DNA of 64,000 bases from Aotearoamyces nothofagi (Eukaryota > Ascomycota > Leotiomycetes > Leotiales > Tympanidaceae). Position 1 is the stretch's first letter. Each line of letters begins with the position of its first letter. Of the stretch, positions 1-11,315 are shown one piece after another. The position numbers and the translations under genes were made by a program. The stretch spans positions 926,156 through 990,155 of the forward strand of contig JADDTR010000007.1 in the NCBI GenBank assembly GCA_015345905.1. Direction: 5' to 3'. The notes under the pieces are model-generated. The model did no database searches. It had not been told where the DNA came from and worked only from the letters and a program-made list of their open reading frames with translations.

Positions 1-501
1 TGAGCGACGGCCACCCAGGCGGTGGGCGGGTGTTCTCCCCTCCAGAATCCAGAAGCTATTTTTGTGCGGTGGAATGACAAGAGAGGCCGGGCTGCCGTGG
101 ATTAGCTGCCGTGTACGAGCGGGTGGACAGGAGATGCACGAGAGCTCTCTCACCTCCGTTCCTGAACAGAACAGTCGCCGTAAGCAGCCGCCCGTTGCAG
201 CCTTTGCGCGGTGCGATGCAGAGAAGTCGCAGCAGAAGCAGAGAAGAAGCCGCGCAGAAGCCGCGCCGGCGCAGACAGACACGCCGCTTTGCTTTCGTAC
301 GAGTACAGTACGATACAGTTCCGGCAACTACGGTAGTTCGTTTACGGGCCTAGTGCGGAATTCGCGATGGATGATGAGCTTCAAGACGCAGCGATGCCAG
401 ACGGCCACTTTCTCTACAGCTAAACGGATCGCATGAAGCCGCTGGCACAGCACATTTGTCAAGCCCGAAGCTCAGCGCCGAAGGGGTGATTCCACACACA
501 G
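1..501. other. Upstream region of kapC
   Basis: No gene is supported here. The stretch is GC-rich with short open frames on both strands that do not continue into conserved protein, and it probably holds the promoter and 5' leader of kapC. Confidence 0.5.
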
Positions 502-1763
502 ATGTCCCCGATGAACTCAATGCAGCCCACGCTGGCCCCGGCGCCCCCTCATGCTGCTCAGGTAAGCAATCTATCACCTCCCATCCGGCCTATCCTGCCT
601 CTCTACCCTACCTGCCACCGCCCTCCAAGTACAGTGGTCAACGCTGGCCGTTCCCAGTCCCCGTCCCCGTCCCCGTCCCCCAACCTCGCGCCCTTTCAAG
701 ACGCTGACTCAGGATCTCGCACAGGAAATGGCCTCGGACAATGGTACGTGGGATGGAGAGATGGATAAAACCTTGGCGCATGCTGCCAACCCCTTCCTTT
801 CGGGCCCTCTGCCTTCCCAAATTACCCCGTGCAGTGCTGACATGGTCGCGCACCTCTTTCCAGACTTAAGAGCGCAGCTCGCACAGGTCATCAACGCTCC
901 GCATTCCCTCGCCCACAGCTCGCTCCCTCACAACACACATGGCTACGTCGACGTTGCGGCCTCGAGCTCTCCAAGTCCACACGGCCACAACATCGACCCT
1001 GCCATCGCGGGCCACGCCGACATGATGAGCGGCAGCGCCGGAGAGAGCGGCGGCGACGACAGCCTGGGCGATAGCCGCAAAGGCGGGAAACGCGAGCTCT
1101 CGCAGTCGAAGCGCGCGGCGCAAAATCGCGCTGCTCAGGTATGTGCTGCTTCCATTTGCGCGAGGTCTAGAGATTTATTTTTTCAAATTATGGATGCGAC
1201 AATTCCTGAGGTCGCGATTCTCGTTAGATGGTGCTTTCTGCTTTGTCAATTCTCATGTCATCCATCTTGGACCAGAAGCTTACGTAACCAACCACCAGCG
1301 TGCCTTTCGACAGCGCAAGGAAGGCTACATCAAGAAGCTTGAAGAACAAGTTCGCGAATTGCACGCCTTGGAGGATAATTACAAGGCGATCCAGACTGAG
1401 AATTACTCGTTGCGTGAATACATCATCCATTTACAATCACGCCTCATTGAATCTCATGGCGAGTTTCCACAGCCTCCGGCGAATATCAACTTGAATCATC
1501 CAAGAGAAGGCATAGATGGAATGCAGCGTCACGTCGAGACGCCTACGGCTCCCATGGGAGTGAGTGCGATAAGTCATCTACAAGCGTCCGCAGCGCAAGC
1601 AGTTGCGGACCTGGGTAACAAGAGGATGCAGGAGGAAGGCTATCTGAACAATGCAGGGCCATCAAAGAGATTCAAGGAGTCGGACACGACAGATCCGGGG
1701 GAAGAGCTAAGTCGACAACTACAAGCCAGTGCTGATGCTCTACCAAGTTCACTTTCTATGTAA
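502..1763 (+). CDS. kapC: bZIP transcription factor, KapC type
   Basis: Three exons: 502-561, 713-1138 and 1299-1763, giving 316 residues. The N-terminus MQPTLAPAP and the block KGGKRELSQSKRAAQNRAAQ match Aspergillus KapC. The basic region (SKRAAQNRAAQ, then RAFRQRKEGYIKKLEEQ) is cut exactly at Q|R by the second intron, and a leucine-zipper helix follows (LREYIIHLQSRLIE). It should bind DNA as a dimer in the nucleus; in the family it is linked to stress and secondary metabolism, which is not shown here. The first ATG is 502, but homologs start at the Met at 520. Intron 1 can also end at 724, still in frame, and it contains a CCCCGT repeat. Recognition is from the bZIP and N-terminal motifs. 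Confidence 0.9.
659..680. repeat. CCCCGT hexanucleotide microsatellite
   Basis: About three and a half tandem CCCCGT units lie in the 3' half of kapC intron 1, just upstream of its acceptor. A short simple repeat of this kind can vary in length between strains. Confidence 0.7.
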
Positions 1764-2105
1764 GGAAGCAGATTTCTGTCCAGATTTCTGTCCAGTTCAC
1801 TGTAGGGCAAGGCGTTCAGCGAGTTGTAGTTTGGAGAGAGTGGAGTCGTGGTTTCTGTTCACTTTGTCCAGAATGGCTGTCGGAGGCAGGCGTTAAGCAT
1901 GGCGAGGAATATCGGCGTATATTGAGCATTTGGACCTGCAATTGGCTAGAGCAGAACCAACCTGCTGTGTAAAACAAACATTCTAAACTATCTGTTTCAG
2001 TTTACCGTTTCAATGACGATACATGACTGTTGATTACTCCCTGCTTTTAGCTCCCGAAGTCCCACCAGATCCAATCCGTTCCCATATGTCTCTTATAATT
2101 TCCCA
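1764..2105. other. Convergent kapC/arp5 3' region
   Basis: 342 bp between two converging genes. A near-exact duplication of CAGATTTCTGTC lies just after the kapC stop. Nothing else is recognised. Confidence 0.5.
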
Positions 2106-4545
2106 TCAAGAAAAGGCATTCCCAAGGTCATGCTCCTAGAATAGTGTTAGCGCCAAGATTGCAATGCCTTCGCTGAGACAACAAACCTTCAAATAATCCG
2201 ACCCCTTCTCTAGATACTCCTCTCTAGTGACCGCGGCACTTTTCAACCCAGCACCATTGGCCCACCCAGCAGCGCCCTTCCACGCATCTAGTATACTATC
2301 CCCTGCTCTCCGTATACGAAGGTCAGCCTCAGCCGGTAGAACCGCTCGTAATTCCTCCCTCAACCTATCATCAAAACCTTGGAAAAGGGTGTTGCCCCCT
2401 GTTAGGAAAATATCTTTTAGTACATTATCGGCATCGGATAGTCCGTTCACCCGATGTCCCAGAATATCAGCTACAATCTCAATAATTCCAGCTTGATCAA
2501 GCCCGGCGATGGAGGGTTGGAAAATGACTTCTGGAACACGGATTCGTTCAACATTCAAGTGCAGCTGGTGAGCTTCTTGTTGGCTAGCGGGGTCAAATGG
2601 TCGAGGTCCTCGGAGGAAGGCATGAACGAGGCTCTTTGTCCAGTCTGTTTGGGCATCCAGTGTATGTTGATCCGTGAACTCCGGGTCATACTTTAATAGC
2701 TCTGCCTCTATCGTCTTCAAGGTAGTACCTACGTCCTCTTCTTCCTCATCATCACTGCCATCGCCTGTGGCAATCTGCCGATACACGCCCCAATCGTCGT
2801 CGTTCTGTCCGAAGTTGTCATCATCTCCCCCACGGCGGCGTTTCTTAGTTGGATTATCTGAAGCAAGATTCGCAATACTTTTCATACGAATTTGGCTTGC
2901 CAAAGATTTGCGGTTGCCTAGGTCAGCCTTCAAGCGCTCGCGATCTTTGAGTTTCTGTACCATAGCGGTGCGAGCAGCCCGACGATCTGCTAGCCATCCC
3001 TCGAGATCATTGGTACGGCGCTCTTCATCGAGGCGAGCTTCTTCGGCGACGCGGGCTTTCTCCTTCTCCTTTTCGGCTTTAGCACGGGCACGGGCGTCGT
3101 GGTTAGACTTCATCAGGCGCTGGTGTCGTTTTTGCTTCAGGCCAGCTTCGTCGAGATCCTCGTCGGGAATGTCGAGTAGTTCGAAAGAGGGCACTTCAGC
3201 TTCTTCTTCAATTTCTGGGCCGCCCAGATCTTTTGTTCGGGATTTGCGAATAGAGAGGTCGAGCTCTTTGATAGTTTTGATCAAAGCAGCTTCGTCGCGC
3301 AGGTCTTCGGCATCCAAGAGACGCTTTATTTCCTTTTTGCTTTCCGTAGACAGCTTTTCTTGCAGATCCCTATAATAGTCAAGCTCTTGCTCCTTGCGCA
3401 TGAGTTTCTCTAATCGCATCTTCGCTGCTTGCTCTTGCAATCTTCTGCCGCTCTCCTTTCGCTTCTCGGCAGCCTTTGCTAGTTCTTCTTCGCTCTTTTG
3501 AATAACAACTTCCTCTGTATACGGATACTGAATAACGTGATCCCTATCTTCTAGTCCTGGCCAGTCTAGATATCTGTCTAATTCCGCATTATAGTCAAAT
3601 GATACATTGCAGTGATCTCGTATCATATATTCAGTCTGTGACGCGTTCGTCTTCCCTGGAAATGTTGGGTACTTTAACCGGATGAGCTTCAGCAGATATT
3701 CGGCGCTCTGTGAGCCACCCCAGTTGAGCCTTGTAGCCTGGGCAAGTAGTGGTTTCGAGTTGATAACTGGAATTAGATGGGTTGAACTATGTGAAGATGA
3801 TACGACAAGTCCAGTCTTGCCGTTGTTATGTGCGTATGAGAAGAGAGAATCAATACCGTAGGCCAAAGACGGCGCAGAGTAGCATTCGAATATGATCTCG
3901 GTCATTGCTGTAAGTACGAACATCAGCGGAGCTCAGCCATACAAAAACTGCATATATAGATCTTACATCTGCGAGAGTATGGAAGATTGGCGACAGCCTC
4001 TGTCATGACAATAGGTCTATCCACAGCACCATTTTTACCATCTATGCCCAGCTTAAGGAAGATGAAGTCTAAAACGGATTCCATGACATCCCAATTGCTG
4101 ACAATGCCGCTTCCTGCCTCAAAGGCATTCCTCATATGGCCTCGCGCAGTCGTATCGGCATAGACGTCTGAGCCCACAAATGCATACGTCTTCCCTAGCT
4201 TCCGATCCCGGTATTTCGACATGATTGGAGGGATGCTAAACCGCGGGGCATCTTCAAATGACCATCCAGCTCTTGTAGCTGATGAACCTGTGAACGGAAA
4301 TATGAGCAAAGCTGTGAAGGGAGATGGAGTTTCTCTTCGAGGCATCGTGAGGCATCTTTACCATTGTCAATCACGATCGCTGCGTTCCCTTGCCCACGGG
4401 CAACCGCCTTCTGGTAGCCATCTGGTTGAGGTGGAATGAAGTCCTCAAAGTGAGCTTCATTCACAGAGTATAGACGTGGCGGGCGAACTGCATTTGACTG
4501 AAATCCTGAATCGGGCGCAGAGGGTTCAATTGCTGAAGGGGCCAT
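2106..4545 (-). CDS. arp5: Actin-related protein Arp5 (INO80 complex)
   Basis: Four exons read from right to left: 4545-4362, 4287-3967, 3907-2187 and 2135-2106, giving 751 residues. The actin fold is visible from VIDNG through the MSKYRDRK block to MTEIIFECYSAPS. It is interrupted by a long charged K/E/D-rich coiled-coil insertion and ends with YLEKGSDYLK. The last exon is only 30 nt and encodes EHDLGNAFS, the expected Arp5 C-terminus; without it the gene would appear to run on into intron sequence. Arp5 pairs with Ies6 on the Ino80 ATPase and couples ATP hydrolysis to nucleosome sliding. The gene lies tandem to dad4, with ies6 just beyond. Identification rests on motif recognition and on the exon phases closing exactly. 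Confidence 0.93.
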
Positions 4546-4926
4546 TGCGATCCGGTTTGTTGGTAATATGGATTGATTTATGGCATCGTCGGCGCGCGTA
4601 TTAAACTCAAAGATTATTTATGATAGAATTTCAGCTCCTATCTCTCACATTAATGCTGAACGTGCACCGAGTTGTTGATTATGGCGTTGTTCTGAAGCTC
4701 CAACGTTTGAATTTGGCGAAGGAGTTCAACGAGGCTACGATTTGAAGCGATTTGGCTCGCGCGATACCACAAGGCTGTGCCAAAGGCATCCCTTTAACCA
4801 CACGCAATTACAGGGAGAGTTGCATCTTAAAGTATTTATTTAGCTCTATCCATGGTCATTATGAATTTAACCTTAACACATTTTGCGCCAGACGCCTTCC
4901 CCGAACACCTCCAACGGCGCCTCTCT
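4546..4926. other. Spacer between dad4 and arp5
   Basis: 381 bp, presumably the arp5 promoter plus the dad4 3' end. No conserved reading frame is seen. Confidence 0.5.
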
Positions 4927-5371
4927 TTACGATGGTTCTTTCAAACTATCCGTTGCTAGAATGTCCTTAGTATACGTCATACAGTAAGGGAAAGGAGGAA
5001 TGAAATGCATACCTTCAAGGTGGAATAGCACATTAGATTGGTAGTTTTTAAACATTTGAGCTACTAGTTCAACGTTCATGTTCTGAATATTGATCTCCTG
5101 CTGGATATTAATATCTCCCCACGTGATCACATACAGTTCTTGCTCCAGCATACCTGTAAACTCTTGTTAAGCACCATTATAGCCTCATTGAGCTTCTCCT
5201 GTAATAGTGATCAGCATGTGCAATTTATTAGACACAAGTCAACTTACCACATTGGTGATGATACGAGAAAGCAGCAAGTTCTGCTGGTGTTCATGGGGGC
5301 TTTCCTGTGAACGAACGCTGTTAATCACGTCTTCGTTTAACTTCTGGAAGTAAAGCACTGCTACTTACCAT
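4927..5371 (-). CDS. dad4: DASH complex subunit Dad4
   Basis: Five coding exons spliced from right to left: 5371-5369 (the ATG alone), 5304-5248, 5198-5154, 5097-5013 and 4955-4927. They give exactly 72 residues, the usual Dad4 length. The product starts [13 protein letters not shown], contains [15 protein letters not shown] and the signature [16 protein letters not shown], and ends [12 protein letters not shown]. Dad4 is part of the DASH/Dam1 ring that couples kinetochores to spindle microtubules. More than half of the gene is intron, and no single open frame shows the whole protein. The third intron ends in CCAGCAG; the downstream AG is chosen because it gives LQ-EINIQ, as in the family. 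dad4 is divergent from ies6. Confidence 0.93.
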
Positions 5372-5627
5372 CTTGCCTAACTCAAGTACTTAAGTCTGAA
5401 CTGCAATGTTTTGCATTTACGCGTCAATGTTTGACGCGAGGTCTATTGCCAGGTGAGTATACAGAGGCGGTAAACTTTGGCAGTATCGCTGGGACATGCA
5501 TTAAGCTTGGAACTTCGTCAGCTACCCAACTAAGGACAAGGACAACACTAGCAAATACTCACGCACGCTTCCTATATTGGTATCACTTCGACCTTTTCTT
5601 TTGAAATCCAATCACAATATTTGTAGA

Positions 5628-6212
5628 ATGGCACCACCAAACAGCGCCGCGGAAGAGGCCCAGCTCGCCCACCAACAGCTAATCGACCAACTGGACATTC
5701 ACTCCCTCCGGAAACCCTTCCGAAGCCCAACATGGAGGCCTAACCAGCGACGAAATAAGAACATCAAGACTATACTGGGCGACGCGACACGCAAGGAAGC
5801 TTCGGTCATGGCGACCCAGGACAACAGTGGTGCCGCGACTCCCTTTCCAGATGATTCCGACACCTCTACAGCAAGTGATTCCACTCCTGCAGTCTCTACG
5901 ACCGGTGTAGCACTTCAGCCAAATCTTGCACAGGCATCAAGGAATTTGTCAAAACTTGTATTAGAGAAGAACCTGAAGAGCAGTGGCTTCTCATCTGCGC
6001 CTAGTGCTACGTACACGAATATCGAATCGGCTCCTTCACTAGCACATCCAAAGCATTACTGCGACATTACGGGACTATCAGCACCATATACGGATCCTAA
6101 GACGAGGCTGAGATATCATAATATGGAGGTCTTTGGGGTAGTGAGATCATTGGGTCAAGGGGTAGCAGAACAATATCTGGAAGCTCGGGGAGCACATACC
6201 ATCCTAAAGTGA
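5628..6212 (+). CDS. ies6: INO80 complex subunit Ies6 (YL1 C-terminal domain)
   Basis: Single exon, 194 residues. The N-terminal half carries LRKPFRSPTWRPNQRRNK, a basic motif typical of Ies6/INO80C. The C-terminus is a YL1_C domain: HPKHYCDITGLSAPYTDP followed by TRLRYHNMEVF and a short tail. Ies6 binds Arp5 to form the Arp5-Ies6 module of INO80, needed for ATPase coupling and nucleosome sliding. The ATG at 5628 is chosen because the family motif follows it; an upstream in-frame extension to 5577 lacks conserved sequence. It shares a 256-bp divergent intergenic region with dad4, and arp5 lies beyond. Confidence 0.9.
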   Translation: MAPPNSAAEEAQLAHQQLIDQLDIHSLRKPFRSPTWRPNQRRNKNIKTILGDATRKEASVMATQDNSGAATPFPDDSDTSTASDSTPAVSTTGVALQPNLAQASRNLSKLVLEKNLKSSGFSSAPSATYTNIESAPSLAHPKHYCDITGLSAPYTDPKTRLRYHNMEVFGVVRSLGQGVAEQYLEARGAHTILK

Positions 6213-7133
6213 GGACGAAAGCTGTATACACTTTACACTTTACGCATTTCGGGCTTGATTTAGGGGATTAGTTCACTCGGTACGATTCTCTGGATGATGG
6301 GAAGAAGATTAGAGGTCTAACATAATCTAAGGATGGGGTTAGTGAGAAGGCTCGGGAGCTCACAAAACGTCAACTCAGGGCCATTTTTCAGGCCAAGCAT
6401 TAGAAGAGCTTGAAAGGAAGCATGTCTGACCAACAAAGTCAAGTCCATTCCACCCACCGGCCGTCTTTCAACGGCCAGTGCCTAGGAGACACTCCGGCTT
6501 AATCGTGATCAAAGAACAGTTTGCTCTCTGCCGTTATAGACGGGCTACCGAGAACATATAGAAGAATGGACTCAGTTACCATAGCTAAAAGCTAGGTCGT
6601 CGTGGCATATTATATAATATGAAAGCTCAAATCCAAACAAATGGCATCCTACCGTATCTCGTGCTAATTGACGTGCTTGAGATCCTTTGTAGCGGTCCAT
6701 CACAAAGAAGAATCCGAGCCCAGTGCGCACAAATGCTTGAGACAAACGTGCCCCCCATCTCATCTGCTGCACACTTGAAATCTAGAATCAAAGGTGAATA
6801 TCAAGAGAAGCCATCAAGGTAGTCTTGGTGTGAAGTTGAGCGACATAAACATCGTCAGAAGAACAAACATTCTCCTTGTCGAAGCCCTAACGAGAACTTT
6901 CCCGCCTGCCCAGCCCGCCAGCCGCAATCCCCGTCCGCGGGCCCCAGGACTAGGAAAATCTACGCGAGACGCGTTGACCCGAAACTCCAGACAGGCCAAG
7001 TTTCGTTTCCTCGCTATCTGCGGGACGTCTCTCGATTCCCAGAGACAAAACCTCGAAACATCGCCCCTCCGCACCCTCTTGGCCAATCTCGAAGTCAGAG
7101 ATCCTCATTCGAAATTCTGGCACGATGCCTACT
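6213..7133. other. Intergenic region ies6-got1
   Basis: About 920 bp. Short open frames on both strands show no family motif. The last 250 bp are C/G-richer and probably form the got1 promoter and leader. Confidence 0.5.
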
Positions 7134-7763
7134 ATGTGGTTAACGGATTCGCAGAGTATGTTTTGTTTGATGAATTAATTGCGCTGTCCTTGGGAGATTT
7201 GGCGGGACCCCCTTTGCTTTGCGCCCGCTGCAATTCGTCCTGGACTTGAGAGCTTCTACATGTGGTATTTGTACTAACGTATTCTATAGAGGTCGGCGTA
7301 GCCTTCTGCTCTGGCGGTATGTTAATTGCAATCCCATTGCCGCCGTCCCGGCGCGGCTCCTCGCACCCCTTTCCAACCTCAGCTAACGTTTCCCAATTCA
7401 GGCGGCTTCTTTCTCATATTCGGAGTCTTCCTTTTCTTCGACCGCGCCATGCTCGCCATGGGCAACATCCTCTTCCTGATTGGGCTCACTGCAATTATCG
7501 GTCCCGCAAAGACACTCCTGTTTTTCGCGCGGCGGCAGAAGCTTAAAGGCACCGCTGCGTTTGCCGGTGGAATAATCCTTATTCTGTTAAAGTGGCCCTT
7601 GATAGGCTTTTTGATTGAGCTTTATGGCATTTTTATCCTATTTGGCGACTTTTTGGGCACGATTGCCAGTTTTGCGAGGAATGTCCCCGTCGTGGGACCG
7701 TACATCGGATTGGTAGTCGACAGATTAGGGGTGGGAAGGAGGAATACCGAGCTGCCAGTATAA
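7134..7763 (+). CDS. got1: Vesicle transport protein Got1
   Basis: Three exons, 7134-7155, 7290-7316 and 7402-7763, give 136 residues. The first two exons are only 22 and 27 nt. The product begins MWLTDSQKVGVAFCSGG and continues FLIFGVFLFFDRAMLAMGN, the Got1 pattern, with four hydrophobic membrane segments and a short polar tail. Got1 is a small tetraspan protein of COPII vesicles and early Golgi, acting in ER-Golgi traffic. An in-frame ATG nine bases upstream (7125) would add MPT, but yeast Got1 begins at the MWLT methionine. Length agrees with the yeast protein (138 residues). Confidence 0.92.
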
Positions 7764-8586
7764 GAGCTAAGACTATAAATAATGACGCTGGTCGCCAATC
7801 TTCCACTGTGTATATGTCTAGTACATTAGATACGATGGTAAGGATCATCAAGCTAGCTGAACGTGGGTCGTGGTATAAACTGCATTTTAGAAAGGATGGG
7901 CGAGATTAGGTCTCGGCGCTTTAGGATAAGGGGAGTAGTACAGTTCAGCATATATTTATTGGTCAAGACCAGGACATTCATAATACCCAAATATCAGATA
8001 AACCTTTATTCCGAGGTTTCCAATTTGAGATTGCATCCTAGGTGATCATACAGGAGTAGGAGAAAAGAATAGGACACCTACCAAAACTCAACCTATAATG
8101 AACAAATGGGTATTTGTCATCTAATATTGGTTGTTTTCCCTTGCTTTTCTTAATTTGTAGGTATATATTTATCAATGCATGATCTGCGAAGATGAGCCAA
8201 AGGCTTCTATCAGTAATCCGTGGCAAGATTTTGTTCAACTGTAGATGCCTTAGCTTATTCCTTCCCTCTCCCATGCATGGAGATTTTTACATCAAACCAA
8301 GTCAAAAGGCTTGACGCTTTTTGAGGAAAGTATATGCAATTGTAAAGCTCTTTACTGAAATAAACGGCCGTGTATCATTCGCAGAATATCCCTCGTAAGG
8401 CTACTACGTATCTCTTTGCAAGACATCGTTCGCATTCGCTTGCAAGACCATTATCCACCAATTGGCAATCTTCTATTGCCCAAATCCCAACCCATCTCAA
8501 GGGGCGAAACACCACATGTAAAGTCCCGTACACATCTGTCAACACACTCGTCTTCGCCTCATCTCGCCTGGGTCGCCACCTACGCC
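7764..8586. other. Convergent got1/profilin 3' region
   Basis: About 820 bp, AT-rich (for example around 7940-8030 and 8160-8180). No coding signal is convincing. Confidence 0.5.
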
Positions 8587-9267
8587 CTAATAGCCCAATT
8601 TTACGAGATAATCGGCGAGCTGCTCAACAGTGATGGCGGCGTTTCCAGCGATGACATTCTCGCCGTAATGTGCGACGAGGATAGCTTGTGTAGTCTTAGC
8701 AATGACAATACCTTGTTTGCCCTATTCGGCACAATATTAGTATTGCCTACTTCCAATTGGAGCCGTAGTAGGCGGCCGGGGGAAATAGTAGGATATTTCC
8801 AGCAAGAGAGACGTACCTTTCGTCCGTAGATGCTTCTACCTTCGACCTTAAATACGACAAATCTTTCTCCAGCGATGTGCAGCCCTTCCGTCCAAAGCTT
8901 GTCGGCAGCTGCTCCACCTCCAAGAGCTCCAACAACTACCTTCATCTCTTCAGGACTGACCTAATTTCCAACTAAGTCAGCGCATATCCTGTATCCGTAA
9001 AGTTTGACGAAATCCAAGCTGCGAATGGCAGACATACGGTGAAGCCTGATGTGGTCGCCCACACACTATCGCCAGCGGCGCTGAAGATGGCTGCTTTATC
9101 GGCATGGCCACTGCCCACAAGGCTGAAAGATATCAGATTAGTAACACTCTACTGCTCCGTATTCCTTCGGAATTCGTACCTGGAATCGACGTATGCTACG
9201 GTATCCACGTCAGCAAGGCCCCGCATTTCAGGGCAGAAGGTAGATATTACTCACCTTGCCAGGACAT
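8587..9267 (-). CDS. pfy1: Profilin
   Basis: Five exons read from right to left: 9267-9255, 9195-9180, 9122-9038, 8960-8817 and 8721-8587, giving 130 residues, the normal profilin length. The product starts MSWQAYVDSSLVGSGHADKA, has GLHIAGERFVVFKVEGRSIYG in the middle, and ends LADYLVKLGY. Profilin binds actin monomers and poly-proline tracts of formins and so feeds actin-filament growth at hyphal tips. The first two coding exons are just 13 and 16 nt. Every splice phase closes in frame and every acceptor is a normal TAG or CAG. Confidence 0.95.
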
Positions 9268-10105
9268 TGTAGATGTGATGTGAGGGAGTACGAGACCCAG
9301 ATTACCTCTGGTTTGAGAGATGTAGAATGTGAGATACAGTTACTGTGAACTACTAGTGGTGCCTGAAACTCGGAAAAGATTGAATGTTGATAGGGATGAA
9401 AGATTAGAGCTGTGTATGAGCAATAGCCGCCTGACAACTTTAAGCGAGTGATGACATCTTTGGCGGGGTTGTTTCAGCTTCCGGTGTCTTTGTTGCAAAC
9501 GGATAACCTTTCGACAGATGTGAAAATGGCTCAATTATTATTGTATACTATCTATGGAATACTTCAGTGTGTGTCCAAGAATTCAAATTGGCTGGGTTAC
9601 AAGTCCACCTAGGTGTTGAGTTCTTTCGTATATTGAAACTTTATAAGCACATCCAGAATAGAAATCGTTTTATTATCAACAACACTTATCAAAACCATAT
9701 GCCATGTTTTATAATTTCAAAAAGCCTTTAGAGTTCCAAGTTCAGTTCGATTATCTTTATAAATTCCAGCTGAAATCTATTACTAGATATATTGTCTAAA
9801 GGGTGCAATCTAAAGTCAACTTCAAATTTAGAAAGAAATGCTGTTGTCTCACGTGGATGTCAACTATGCGATCCTATCAATATTACAAAAATTATCTTTA
9901 ATACTCTATTGATATATAGAAGTCGAGTTATCCATTCATTATTCTCTATCGAATATCCACTTCGTGCCTCGTCATCTCGATAATAATTTCCAAGGGATAT
10001 CCATAATCCTCGCCAAATTAACAGTCAAACCTCCATCCATCCTGCAACCTCGAATTGAGGTCCTCAATTATAACTCATCATCTCTAAACCCTCAAGATTC
10101 TGGTA
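9268..10105. other. Divergent promoter region profilin/PCD
   Basis: About 840 bp between two divergent genes, AT-rich between 9600 and 9960. No additional gene is recognised. Confidence 0.5.
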
Positions 10106-10904
10106 ATGCGACATATAGCAGGCCTAAAAGCCATCAACCATATCATCCTACGATTGAAGCCTTCTCAACTTTCGCCTAGCCTCTCACTGGCCATTCCCCG
10201 ACCACGACTAGCAGGATTACTTCAACACTCCATCCGTCAAATGGCCACTTCCACAATCCCCTCGTTTTCCGCCAACGAGGACGTCACCGCCCTGTCGGCA
10301 TCTCTTTCGCCTCTGGTCGGCACCTCCGGCGGGCGATGGCAGCTCACGCCTCAAGGTAACGGGCTAGAGCGGACATTCAGATTCAAGACTTTCAAGAAGA
10401 CATGGGTACGTCTAACGTCTTCGTGACCGGGTCCATTGCCATCATACATTCCATCACCTACAGATGAAACAAGTGGAGCTTCTCGGAGCCGCCGATTAAC
10501 ACAATCAAGGAGTTCATGAATGCCGTCGCGGCAGAATGCGCAGTAAAGAAGCACCATCCGGAATGGTCGAACGTAAGCCATACCATCGCAGGTTACTTGC
10601 TTACGAGCCTTATTAGACCGTCCTCACGTGACATGGAAAGGAGTGCTAATCGGACTGGCCTGATTAGGTCTATAACACCACCTTCATACGATGGACGACG
10701 CATAGTCCGCCTGGACTGTCTAGTAGCGACGTGCACATGGCGAGCTTTTGCGACGAGCAGGCTCAGCGCTACGGGGAGCTAATCGGGGCTGCTGCGCCTC
10801 CAGGGGAAACTACCGAGGCGGCGTCAGGCGATATAGCAAGAGATTTGGCTAATAGGGTTGCCGTGGAAGGCGGAGACTGCTGTGTGCCCAGAGCAAAGCC
10901 ATAA
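10106..10904 (+). CDS. 4a-hydroxytetrahydrobiopterin dehydratase (PCD/DCoH)
   Basis: Exons 10106-10405, 10510-10572 and 10668-10904. The catalytic core reads FKTFKKTW-EFMNAVAAEC, then KKHHPEWSN-VYNTTFIRW and a downstream TTH, which fits the pterin-carbinolamine dehydratase signature (K-x-HH-P, then W/H and D). It dehydrates 4a-hydroxy-tetrahydropterin to help recycle the pterin cofactor. Met10241 begins MATSTIPSF and would give a 154-residue protein. I include the in-frame upstream ATG because the extra 45 residues have several Arg/Lys and no acidic residue, like a mitochondrial presequence; both forms are possible. Intron 1 must end at an AAG acceptor (10509), since the nearer CAG leads to a stop. 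A 50-residue C-terminal tail is unexplained. Confidence 0.85.
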
Positions 10905-11315
10905 TGGGGCCACTTTATATGCCGATCCCCACAGTGCTCCGGACCATCATGACTGGAGTCGGGGTTTGCAGGAACAGTTATATGGCTTATGCATGGTTTG
11001 TAATATGTAGTTTTCTGATAATTATATTTATGTCTTGACGGAAGAGAGATTGATTAGGGGGCAGGCAACCAGCTGCAAACCAACGACTACCCTCCATACT
11101 AGATACCAGATCTGAACGCCCTCTCTTAAACGCCTCGAGTCTCAAACTGACCCTAACCTCTACTTCTAGAATCGAGCGATCCTGTCTTCTGATCTTTTGG
11201 CAAACTGGCCACTCCATCCATTCATATCTCCTGAAGTCCCTGCAGTCACGGTGCTTTCTGTAGCTATGTACAAGCTAAAGCTCGGCTGCTTCTCAACCAT
11301 GTTGGGCATGGCTTT
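10905..11315. other. Convergent PCD/erg25 3' region
   Basis: About 410 bp without a recognisable feature. Confidence 0.5.

Noticed and set aside
6572-7249. Short frames in the ies6-got1 spacer
   Set aside because: They overlap each other on opposite strands and the got1 leader, with no conserved sequence.
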